Source of the DNA: Gammaproteobacteria bacterium
GTDB lineage: Bacteria; Pseudomonadota; Gammaproteobacteria; Eutrophobiales; Eutrophobiaceae
Reading direction: 5' to 3'
DNA length: 5,472 nucleotides
Assembly (NCBI GenBank): GCA_015661095.1
Contig: JACVQI010000138.1
Span: 1 to 5,472 of the forward strand
Below the pieces are notes generated by a model. That model did not search any database and had not been told where the DNA came from. It worked only from the letters and a program-made list of their open reading frames with translations. This document shows, piece by piece, positions 1-5,248 of the stretch. Numbering within the stretch: the stretch's first letter is position 1; every line of letters starts with the position of its first letter. The translations under genes were made by a program, and so were the position numbers.

Positions 1-1
1 T

Positions 2-430
2 GCTTTTATCGGTCAAGTCAAGGATGGCAAACCCCTGGTATCAATCAAGATCATCGTACCGGTAACCAGCCTGTGCCCCTGTTCGAAAGATATCTCCGAT
101 CGTGGCGCCCATAACCAGCGCTCCCATGTCACTGTCCAGGTACAAACGAAATTCTTCATCTGGATTGAGGAGTTAATCGATATAGTCGAAAAAATAGCCT
201 CGTGTGAATTATATGGCCTGTTAAAACGACCGGACGAGAAATATGTTACGGAACGCGCCTATGATAACCCCATGTTTGTCGAGGACATGGTCAGGGATAT
301 CGCGCTAAAATTTAATCAGGACGAGAGAATAGATTCTTACACCATTGAATCCGAGAATTTCGAATCTATCCATAATCACTCGGCGTACGCCATGCTCAGT
401 TTTGACAAGAAATCCCAACTGTCAAAATAA
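2..430 (+). CDS. folE2: GTP cyclohydrolase FolE2 (type IB), C-terminal part
   Basis: The frame is open from the left edge and ends at TAA 428-430, giving 142 residues; the N-terminal half lies outside the window. FolE2 converts GTP to 7,8-dihydroneopterin triphosphate, the first step of folate synthesis, in the cytoplasm, and in other bacteria it is the metal-flexible substitute for zinc-dependent FolE. Recognition rests on three blocks: VPVTSLCPCSKDISD near fragment residues 19-33, LKRPDEKYVTERAYDNP near 74-90, and ESENFESIHNHSAYA near 116-130. The first Cys of the LCPC motif (fragment C25) is probably the catalytic cysteine (Cys147 in the Neisseria enzyme), and about 117 residues follow it, much as in the roughly 257-residue family members. 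The HNHSA block is also intact, so nothing suggests decay. The promoter, and any Zur control known for some folE2 genes, would be upstream and cannot be seen. Family assignment is firm. Confidence 0.95.
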   Translation, partial: AFIGQVKDGKPLVSIKIIVPVTSLCPCSKDISDRGAHNQRSHVTVQVQTKFFIWIEELIDIVEKIASCELYGLLKRPDEKYVTERAYDNPMFVEDMVRDIALKFNQDERIDSYTIESENFESIHNHSAYAMLSFDKKSQLSK

Positions 431-463
431 GATAGCCTGGTCAATCCTCCTCACTTTACTTCT

Positions 464-500
464 CATCACCGGGTGTTAACCGAAAGTACCCGTGGTGATG
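464..500. repeat. Imperfect inverted repeat just after folE2
   Basis: CATCACCGGGT (464-474) pairs with ACCC (488-491) and GGTGATG (494-500), giving 11 base pairs interrupted by a two-base GT bulge, with a 13-base loop. It begins 33 bases past the folE2 stop. No T-run follows, so it is not a standard intrinsic terminator; it could protect the 3' end of the mRNA or act as part of a weak terminator. The pairing is seen directly; the role is inferred. Confidence 0.5.
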
Positions 501-511
501 CGTCAGACGGC

Positions 512-567
512 AGTCATTCGCCGCAGGTGCATGTCAAAAACATGCCGCACGGCAGCGGCAAATGACT
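512..567. repeat. Long imperfect palindrome in the folE2-mazG gap
   Basis: The outer arms 512-524 (AGTCATTCGCCGC) and 555-567 (GCGGCAAATGACT) pair at 12 of 13 positions; the only mismatch is C519 against A560. Inside, GCATGT (529-534) pairs perfectly with ACATGC (540-545) around the loop CAAAA. An asymmetric internal loop (525-528 against 546-554) separates the two stems. No T-run follows on either side. It could be a REP-like or small mobile palindrome, a processed mRNA-stabilising hairpin, or part of a small RNA. Whether it recurs in the genome cannot be judged from this window. Confidence 0.6.
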
Positions 568-642
568 CCAGCCAGGGATTAACTGATTGTTTATACACTC
601 AAAATAATGACTGGCACAGATGATGCGATTATTGTAATCAGA

Positions 643-673
643 TATGTACATCTCCTCTCCCACTTAGTACATA
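643..673. repeat. Inverted repeat TATGTAC / GTACATA
   Basis: TATGTAC at 643-649 is perfectly complementary to GTACATA at 667-673, with 17 bases between them. It ends one base before the terminator-like hairpin that starts at 675, so a + strand RNA would carry two tandem stems and then a T-run. The stem is only seven pairs and AU-rich, so chance is possible; a protein-binding site is another option. Confidence 0.35.
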
Positions 674-674
674 C

Positions 675-704
675 GGGCGTCTCTCTGCAGACACCCTATT
701 TTTT
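675..704 (+). terminator. Candidate intrinsic terminator, + strand, before the mazG 3' end
   Basis: GGG (675-677) and GTCT (679-682) pair with AGAC (689-692) and CCC (694-696), with one C-A mismatch (678/693) and a six-base loop. TATTTTTT follows at 697-704, so the signal works in the + direction. It would end transcripts from folE2, about 245 bases upstream, or a short untranslated RNA from the gap. On the minus strand the T-run is on the wrong side, so it does not serve mazG. Confidence 0.55.
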
Positions 705-721
705 AAATCCCTACATTTTTG

Positions 722-1507
722 TCACGTCTCATGCAGTTTAGCCTCCTGCCAGAGGGATTCCATTTCGGCCAATGTTGCTTCGGTCAGTTCCTTGTTACTG
801 GCAGCCAGGTTCTGTTCCAAATAGCGAAATCGCTGCTCAAATTTTCGATTAGTCTGTCTTACTGCGACTTCGGGATTGATATCCATATGCCTGGCCAGAT
901 TGGCACAGGAGAAGATGACATCACCTATCTCAGCCATAACGGCATTCCGGCTTTGCGCCGATTCGATAGCCAGTCGGAGTTCCCTGATCTCTTCCTCCAG
1001 TTTTTCCAGTACAGGTAGCGGTCCGGGCCAGTCGAAACCGACCGTTGCCGCACGTTTTTGCAGCGCGACAGCCCTGGACATGGCAGGTTGCGCCTGATTG
1101 ATGGCATCGAGTAGTGACGCGTTTTGGTTTCGCATTTTCCGCTCCTGATGCTTGATTTTTTCCCAGGTATGCGTCTGTTCCGCCAGTGAATTAACGGAGT
1201 CCTCGGCAAAAACATGCGGGTGTCTGTTGCGTAGTTTCATATTAATGGCCGCAACCAGTTCCCTGAAGTTGAAGACTTCCTGCTCACTGGCGAGCTGCGC
1301 GTAAAAAATGATATGGAACAGCAGATCGCCTAATTCGTCCCGCAGTCCATCCATATCACCGCGTTCGATTGCATCGGCGATTTCATAAACTTCCTCGAGC
1401 GTGAAAGGCATGATTGAACTGATGGTCTGTTTCTGGTCCCAGGGACAGCCGTTTTCCGGATCGCGCAGGGTTTGCATGATCTGTAACAACTCATCTATTT
1501 CTTTCAT
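722..1507 (-). CDS. mazG: Nucleoside triphosphate pyrophosphohydrolase MazG
   Basis: This 261-residue protein matches the length of E. coli MazG (263). MazG hydrolyses canonical and damaged NTPs/dNTPs to the monophosphate and pyrophosphate in the cytoplasm, clearing abnormal nucleotides; in E. coli it has also been linked to lowering ppGpp during starvation. Two tandem all-alpha MazG domains are visible. The first has NGCPWDQKQT (residues 19-28), then the metal-binding EExxE at E38/E39/E42 and ExxD at E58/D61 (DELGDLLFH). The second has EEEIREL (171-177), E193/D196 (AEIGDVIF) and NRKFEQRF (220-227). Both metal sites look complete. The ATG at 1505-1507 is preceded by AGGA about seven bases upstream (AGGAAACAGCAATG), supporting this start. 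It is a single-gene unit, divergent from the HNH nuclease gene. No mazEF or relA lies in the window. Assignment is firm. Confidence 0.96.
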   Translation of the reverse strand: MKEIDELLQIMQTLRDPENGCPWDQKQTISSIMPFTLEEVYEIADAIERGDMDGLRDELGDLLFHIIFYAQLASEQEVFNFRELVAAINMKLRNRHPHVFAEDSVNSLAEQTHTWEKIKHQERKMRNQNASLLDAINQAQPAMSRAVALQKRAATVGFDWPGPLPVLEKLEEEIRELRLAIESAQSRNAVMAEIGDVIFSCANLARHMDINPEVAVRQTNRKFEQRFRYLEQNLAASNKELTEATLAEMESLWQEAKLHET

Positions 1508-1653
1508 TGCTGTTTCCTGTTAAATTAGACAGCTAATAAATTGATCTTAATTCATTTTTCGAATAAATATGGAACTATGAATTATTCTCACTACTGTCTT
1601 ATCAGTTATCCGGTGCAGCAATCGACTCCGGCCGGGAATTCCAGGGCTGTTGT
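1508..1653. promoter_or_regulatory. Divergent AT-rich gap between mazG and the HNH gene
   Basis: These 146 bases must carry control signals for both divergent genes. The middle is AT-rich, with a perfect seven-base inverted repeat, AATTCAT (1549-1555) and ATGAATT (1577-1583), that could be an operator or promoter-melting DNA. For the + direction TTGATC (1541-1546) lies 17 bases ahead of TAAATA (1564-1569), a poor -10 match. No clear promoter is seen for mazG. The region is worth marking but no exact promoter can be assigned. Confidence 0.3.
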
Positions 1654-2229
1654 ATGACTGCGTTAATTCTGCGACTTGATGTATCCGGTTCGCCGGTCAC
1701 CTGGATCCCCTGGCAGGATGCAGTGAGTTTATACTGCCGGGATCTCATCGCCTGGACCGCGGGAAATCAGGAATTCGTTTTTCATGGCGGGGTGAATCGC
1801 AGGAGCGGTGAACGGTCGATGGTAAACGTCAGTTCCATCATCGCGGTCAAGCGTTCCGCGCTTTTTAAACAGCATACTAAACGCACAATTCCCCCACTCA
1901 CCAACCGGGAACTGTTTTTACGCGATGCCCACCTGTGCATGTACTGCGGCCACCAGCATTGCGAATCGGAGCTTACCCGTGACCATGTCACTCCCTTATC
2001 GAGAGGGGGGACCGACCGTTGGTCAAATGTCGTAACCGCATGCAGAATATGTAATACCCGCAAGGGCAATCGTAATCCGGAAGCAGCGAATATGCCGCTG
2101 CTGGCTATCCCCTATGTTCCCAACTGGGCCGAATATCTGGCGCTGTCGAACAGGAAGATACTGGCGGACCAAATGGAGTTTCTGAAATCGCAATTTTCGG
2201 GCAGACCCATGTTGTTTTATAAGCAATAA
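1654..2229 (+). CDS. HNH endonuclease family protein (solitary)
   Basis: This 191-residue protein has a complete HNH (ββα-metal) nuclease module at about residues 87-141: zinc-type pairs C95/C98 (CMYC) and C130/C133 (CRIC), the catalytic D110-H111 (RDHVTP), SRGGTDRWSN with N125, and CNTRKGNR with N134. It resembles the McrA-related HNH proteins (COG1403 type) common in proteobacteria, whose N-terminus also carries an LRLDVSG...WIPWQDAV...LIAWTAG segment, seen here at about residues 6-37. These proteins presumably nick or cut DNA, but the target is unknown. ATG 1654 has AGGG seven bases upstream. The frame stays open back to 1567 without a better start codon. No methyltransferase, restriction subunit, toxin or phage gene is adjacent, so a restriction role is not supported. 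It stands alone, divergent from mazG. Family is firm; cellular function unknown. Confidence 0.88.
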   Translation: MTALILRLDVSGSPVTWIPWQDAVSLYCRDLIAWTAGNQEFVFHGGVNRRSGERSMVNVSSIIAVKRSALFKQHTKRTIPPLTNRELFLRDAHLCMYCGHQHCESELTRDHVTPLSRGGTDRWSNVVTACRICNTRKGNRNPEAANMPLLAIPYVPNWAEYLALSNRKILADQMEFLKSQFSGRPMLFYKQ

Positions 2230-2244
2230 ATCAATAAATAATCA

Positions 2245-2273
2245 TTGATAAAGCCCTGGAAATGAGTCATGAT
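2245..2273 (+). promoter_or_regulatory. Candidate sigma-70 promoter for the small lipoprotein gene
   Basis: TTGATA (2245-2250) and CATGAT (2268-2273) are spaced by 17 bases, matching the consensus at five and four of six positions. Transcription would start near 2280, leaving a leader of about 45 bases with the ribosome site TTGGAG (2311-2316) eight bases before the ATG. TATATT at 2298-2303 is a better -10 hexamer but has no good -35 and would put the start almost on the ribosome site. The assignment is tentative. Confidence 0.35.
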
Positions 2274-2324
2274 TAGCGTGTAAGAATTGGATAGTTCTAT
2301 ATTAACCAACTTGGAGAACCAACC

Positions 2325-2609
2325 ATGAAGAGTACGTTAACAAAGACATTGGCACTGGCTGCGGTATTGGGAATATTAAGTGGTTGTGCGACGACTGAGC
2401 AGCTTAAGGTAGTTGAGGCACAGGCAAATAAGGCGCTTGAAGCCGCTAATAATGCAGCCAGCAGCGCCAATACGGCCCAATCCACAGCTAACGAAGCACT
2501 GGATGCAGCTCGTAAGGCGCAAGCCGCTGCTGATGCCGCACAGGCCTGCTGTAATGAAAATACTGAGAAGATCAACCGTCTGATTGAAAGACTGGGTCCT
2601 CAAAAGTAA
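2325..2609 (+). CDS. Lpp/OprI-like alanine-zipper outer-membrane lipoprotein
   Basis: This 94-residue protein has a classic lipoprotein signal peptide: a basic start (MKSTLTK), a hydrophobic core, and the lipobox LSGC with the lipidated Cys at residue 21. No Asp follows the Cys, consistent with outer-membrane sorting. Residues about 25-75 are one alanine-rich amphipathic helix (repeats such as EAANNAASSANTAQ) expected to form the trimeric coiled coil of Lpp and OprI. The tail has an unusual Cys pair (C75-C76), then NENTEKINRLIERLG, and ends in Lys94. In E. coli the C-terminal lysine of Lpp is the residue joined to peptidoglycan, so this protein may tether the outer membrane; that is inference. 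A good ribosome site (TTGGAG) precedes the ATG and a very strong terminator follows, consistent with an abundant single-gene mRNA. It converges on an L,D-transpeptidase gene. Confidence 0.88.
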   Translation: MKSTLTKTLALAAVLGILSGCATTEQLKVVEAQANKALEAANNAASSANTAQSTANEALDAARKAQAAADAAQACCNENTEKINRLIERLGPQK

Positions 2610-2630
2610 TTTAAGAGATTCAAATCTTGC

Positions 2631-2664
2631 AAAAGCCCTATAACTCCAGTTATAGGGCTTTTTT
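2631..2664 (+). terminator. Strong intrinsic terminator after the lipoprotein gene, probably bidirectional
   Basis: AAAAGCCCTATAAC (2631-2644) and GTTATAGGGCTTTT (2649-2662) form a perfect 14-base-pair stem with the four-base loop TCCA, running into a T6 tract at 2659-2664. It starts 21 bases after the lipoprotein stop. The same stem reads in the minus direction with a four-T tail only two bases past the transpeptidase stop, so it likely ends both convergent transcripts, more strongly on the + strand. Confidence 0.93.
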
Positions 2665-2666
2665 CT

Positions 2667-3683
2667 TTAATCTGATCCCGTCAATTTCGTATCCAGTCTC
2701 AGCTTGAGCCCCTTCCTGCCGCTCGGACCGGCAGTTTCTGCCACTGTCGTTGCAGGCCCGTTAATAATGCCAATTGCGACCGGTATGCCTTGCAATTCAC
2801 GTATCACCCGTTTAGCCAGATCCCAGTCAACGGTGTAATCACTGCCTGCGGTGACGTCGATCAGGATCTGCACCACACTGGTCAAATTATCCCGGTATAT
2901 ATTCTCGTCTTCTTCGAGAGAGGGATGCGCTTCAAGATAGATTTTGCCTTGATGCAGTGCGACTTTGAACGGTTGATTAATGATATTGACTGGCGTCCTC
3001 AATCCCACCATGGAATATAAGTTTTCTATATCCTCTGGATAGAGCCGGATACACCCGTGACTGGCCCGCATCCCGATCGCATCAGGATTATTCGTCCCAT
3101 GAATCAGATAAGCCCCCAAACCCATCCTCATTGCGTATTTACCTAATGGATTATCGGGTCCGGGAGCGACCCTCTTGGGAAGTATATCCCCTCTTGCGGC
3201 ATGTTCTCTCCGGATCGACTCGGGCGGATACCAGCTCGGGTCCTTCTGTTTTTTGATTATATTTGTTCGGGCATAAGGTGTATTCCAGCCCTCCTTGCCG
3301 ATCCCCACAGGAAAGGTATAAACCTGCAGGGGCGCGCCCTGTTTCCTGGGTGGATAATAGTAAAGCCGCAATTCCGGGATATTCAGAACAATGCCCTGCC
3401 GCGGCGCGTGCGGCAGCAGGAACTGCGAAGGCAAGGCTATTTCCTTGCCGGCTCCCGGTAATAAGACATCCACCCCTGGATTGGACAGTATTATCTCGCG
3501 GTAACCAAAACCATGCTTACGGGCGATGTCGAGCAAAGTATCCTTGTATTCGGAATGGGTAGTCAGAGGTCTGCCTATCAACGAATCCTCTCCATTTGCC
3601 AATTCGTAACTGGCGGCCATGGCGCCAGTCGATAACATGGCCAAGGCAATGACACTCAAATGATATAAAAACTCTTTTAGCAT
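2667..3683 (-). CDS. L,D-transpeptidase, ErfK/YbiS/YcfS type (YkuD domain), periplasmic
   Basis: The protein has 338 residues. A Sec signal peptide (about 1-23, ending GAMA|AS) sends it to the periplasm. Residues about 44-90 look LysM-like (TLLDIARKHGF, ILSNPGV), a probable peptidoglycan-binding segment. The YkuD catalytic domain spans about 96-236, with H195 (IHGTNNP) and the signature ASHGCIRLYPEDIE: S208, H209, catalytic C211 and R213. Such enzymes cleave the mDAP-D-Ala bond of tetrapeptide stems and transfer the acyl group either to another mDAP (3-3 cross-link) or, in E. coli ErfK/YbiS/YcfS, to the terminal lysine of Lpp. Overall organisation is nearest the Lpp-linking group; about 100 residues follow the catalytic domain. 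The gene is last in the moaB-DyP unit, seven bases (all T on the coding strand) after the DyP stop. The only AGGA lies 13 bases before the ATG, a long spacing, so translation may depend on coupling; the intact signal peptide supports this start. Confidence 0.94.
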   Translation of the reverse strand: MLKEFLYHLSVIALAMLSTGAMAASYELANGEDSLIGRPLTTHSEYKDTLLDIARKHGFGYREIILSNPGVDVLLPGAGKEIALPSQFLLPHAPRQGIVLNIPELRLYYYPPRKQGAPLQVYTFPVGIGKEGWNTPYARTNIIKKQKDPSWYPPESIRREHAARGDILPKRVAPGPDNPLGKYAMRMGLGAYLIHGTNNPDAIGMRASHGCIRLYPEDIENLYSMVGLRTPVNIINQPFKVALHQGKIYLEAHPSLEEDENIYRDNLTSVVQILIDVTAGSDYTVDWDLAKRVIRELQGIPVAIGIINGPATTVAETAGPSGRKGLKLRLDTKLTGSD

Positions 3684-3690
3684 AAAAAAA

Positions 3691-4575
3691 TTAAAATCCT
3701 AATATAGACAGGTTCAACCGGTTGTTCAGCAGTGGCGGACACCAGTAATAAGATCCAGTAATCGGTTGCGTAAATTTGAACAACGCATCTGCTTTTCCAT
3801 CCTCAGCACCCGTCATCCGGGTTAAAATAGACTCAAAGGCTGCGTGGGATTTACCGAAGGCGACGAATACCAATCCCGCACCCTGCCCGGCTGCCCAAGG
3901 CATTGAGCGCCTCAAGATAAAGGCTTCGGGCTGAAAACTTTCCTGGGCGGCGCGCTTGACATGCGCGCACAGCGGCGCATTTTCTATTTCCTGATTATCA
4001 CGTTTACGCCGGCCTATCGTATTATCTTGTTCCGTTTCCGACAACTGTTCGAACAAGTCGAGATCATGCACCCACAATTGCACTGCCACGAAACTGGATC
4101 CGTCCAGATCTACCCCTATACCCTGGACAATCGCAGCATCGACGGCTGCCTGCCCTTGCGGATTTTCAGTACCATCTTCATAACCCGATAAATCGAAGCC
4201 GGTTTTATATTTAAAGGCATCAACACAATGGCTCAGGTGAAATGCCGGCGCCAATCGCCTCTCGATAGCACGGCTGCGGTGCAGCAGGTCACCCCGGTCG
4301 GTACCTTTCAACCAGAACCACAGCGCCGCGGGTGTGGAGGGGATGGCAAAGCCGGCTCCGTCGCTGGCGGGGAAGGAACCCAATCCCGGTACTTTCTTCG
4401 ATAATGCCAGAACCAATGTTTGCCCGATTCCACAAACGGTATACACGCCATCCACCAAGTCGGATAATGCCGACATGCCTGCTTTAACAAGATTATTGTT
4501 CTTGATGGCGAAGGTGAGATAGCGCGCTACGGGTGGCACCTCATCCAGGATCCCCGGTTGACAGCATTCCATCAT
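3691..4575 (-). CDS. DyP-type heme peroxidase (class B, YfeX-like)
   Basis: The protein has 294 residues, close to the 299 of E. coli YfeX. DyP peroxidases bind b-type heme and use hydrogen peroxide to oxidise dyes, porphyrinogens, Mn(II) or other donors; the natural substrate is usually unknown. The family signature GxxDG is present as SGYEDGTENP (about 130-139), with distal Asp134. His205 in PLCAHVKRA is the likely proximal heme ligand, and R222 in ILRRSMPW fits the distal arginine. The C-terminal half keeps the second ferredoxin-like fold (GLVFVAFGKS, FKFTQPITGSYYWCPP). No signal peptide or Tat motif is seen, so a cytoplasmic location is expected. There is no clear encapsulin-targeting tail. 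The start overlaps the end of moaB closely: three bases (GCC) separate the moaB stop from this ATG, and the nearby ribosome site is weak, suggesting translational coupling. A second ATG follows at once. Confidence 0.93.
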   Translation of the reverse strand: MMECCQPGILDEVPPVARYLTFAIKNNNLVKAGMSALSDLVDGVYTVCGIGQTLVLALSKKVPGLGSFPASDGAGFAIPSTPAALWFWLKGTDRGDLLHRSRAIERRLAPAFHLSHCVDAFKYKTGFDLSGYEDGTENPQGQAAVDAAIVQGIGVDLDGSSFVAVQLWVHDLDLFEQLSETEQDNTIGRRKRDNQEIENAPLCAHVKRAAQESFQPEAFILRRSMPWAAGQGAGLVFVAFGKSHAAFESILTRMTGAEDGKADALFKFTQPITGSYYWCPPLLNNRLNLSILGF

Positions 4576-4578
4576 GGC

Positions 4579-5106
4579 TTACTGTTCTCGTAACCGGGGC
4601 ATTAATTCGACCAGATTACAAGGTCGGGTCCGGTAATCAAGTTGTTGTGCCAGGATTTTATCCCAGGCGGTTGCGCAGGCCCCGGAGGAACCGGGTAAAC
4701 AAAAAATATAGGTACCATTCGCAACGCCGGCGATGGCCCGGGATTGCAGGCTGGAAGTACCGATCTCCTGGTAGGAGATGGACCGGAACAGTTCACCAAA
4801 ACCCTCGATTTCCTTTTCAAACAGGGGTTTGACTGCTTCCGGAGTGCCGTCCCGACCGGTAACACCGGTACCACCGGTAGAGATTACGGCCTGAATATTT
4901 TCGTCCGCGATCCAGACCGAAACACATTCCCGGATTCTGCTGATGTCATCGGGCACGATCTTTTTCGCATAGGCCTTATGGCCTGTGGTCAACAGGCGCT
5001 CAACCAGGAGTTTGCCCGATTTGTCCGTCGTCTCGTCCCGGGTGTCGGAGATCACCAGGATGGCGATATTCAGAGGAATAAATTCCCGTTGCTTCTGTTC
5101 ACTCAT
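4579..5106 (-). CDS. moaB: Molybdenum cofactor biosynthesis protein MoaB
   Basis: Read from ATG 5104-5106 the protein has 175 residues, near the 170 of E. coli MoaB, and its start REFIPLNIAILVISDTRDE resembles that family. MoaB/MogA proteins bind molybdopterin, and active members adenylylate it before molybdenum insertion; E. coli MoaB itself has no proven activity. Visible motifs are STGGTGVTGRDGTPEA (about 76-91), GFGELFR (102-108), and SRAIAGVANGTYIFCLPGSSGA (122-143). The TGRD form points to MoaB rather than MogA, which usually has PAPRD. An in-frame GTG at 5113-5115 would add three residues, but GGTG six bases before the ATG is a plausible ribosome site, so the ATG is preferred. The gene leads a minus-strand unit with the DyP peroxidase and L,D-transpeptidase. 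No other moa or moe genes lie in the window. Confidence 0.95.
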   Translation of the reverse strand: MSEQKQREFIPLNIAILVISDTRDETTDKSGKLLVERLLTTGHKAYAKKIVPDDISRIRECVSVWIADENIQAVISTGGTGVTGRDGTPEAVKPLFEKEIEGFGELFRSISYQEIGTSSLQSRAIAGVANGTYIFCLPGSSGACATAWDKILAQQLDYRTRPCNLVELMPRLREQ

Positions 5107-5147
5107 TGTTGACACCGGTTTATCATAATACTCGCAAATTTTCCGGG

Positions 5148-5176
5148 ATTATAAACCAGCGTGAAACTTAAACACA
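5148..5176 (-). promoter_or_regulatory. Candidate promoter for the moaB-DyP-transpeptidase unit
   Basis: On the minus strand a perfect -10 box TATAAT occupies 5153-5148. The hexamer 17 bases upstream, TGTGTT (5176-5171), is a weak -35 match. Transcription would start near 5141, giving a leader of about 35 bases to the moaB ATG. The perfect -10 and suitable location support it; the poor -35 suggests modest or activator-aided expression. Confidence 0.45.
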
Positions 5177-5248
5177 GCGGCATAAAGTCAATCATGTCGC
5201 AATTAGCTTCACTCTCCAGAGCGATCTCTAGGCAGCACTAACATACCA

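Noticed and set aside
503..512. TCAGACGGCA resembles the reverse complement of the Neisseria DNA uptake sequence (GCCGTCTGAA).
   Set aside because: It is a single copy, differs at both ends from the 12-base form, and no second copy was noticed in the window; probably chance.
2231..2248. TCAAT...ATTGA as a terminator for the HNH gene.
   Set aside because: It has only five AT-rich pairs and no GC stem, far too weak for an intrinsic terminator.
2262..2270. ATGAGTCAT, a nine-base palindrome ahead of the lipoprotein gene, as an operator.
   Set aside because: It is too short and overlaps the putative promoter by chance expectation; no second half-site or repeat supports it.
3691..3730. The DyP C-terminus (NLSILGF) might be an encapsulin cargo-targeting peptide.
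   Set aside because: It lacks a separate linker extension and the usual SLGIGSL-type sequence, it ends at the normal length for YfeX-like DyPs, and no encapsulin gene is nearby.
4533..4832. Open frames on the + strand opposite moaB, and similar ones opposite mazG, the transpeptidase and DyP.
   Set aside because: They lie wholly within well-recognised genes on the other strand and show no recognisable domain; they are shadows.
5109..5114. A perfect TTGACA -35 hexamer on the + strand, pointing toward hslR.
   Set aside because: No -10-like hexamer lies 16-18 bases downstream; CATAAT at 5124 is only nine bases away. It also overlaps the moaB start region.
5160..5186. Possible sigma-32 promoter for hslR (CGTGAAA followed by CGGCATA).
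   Set aside because: The spacer is about 11 bases, too short, and the -10 part lacks the CCCC run; not convincing.
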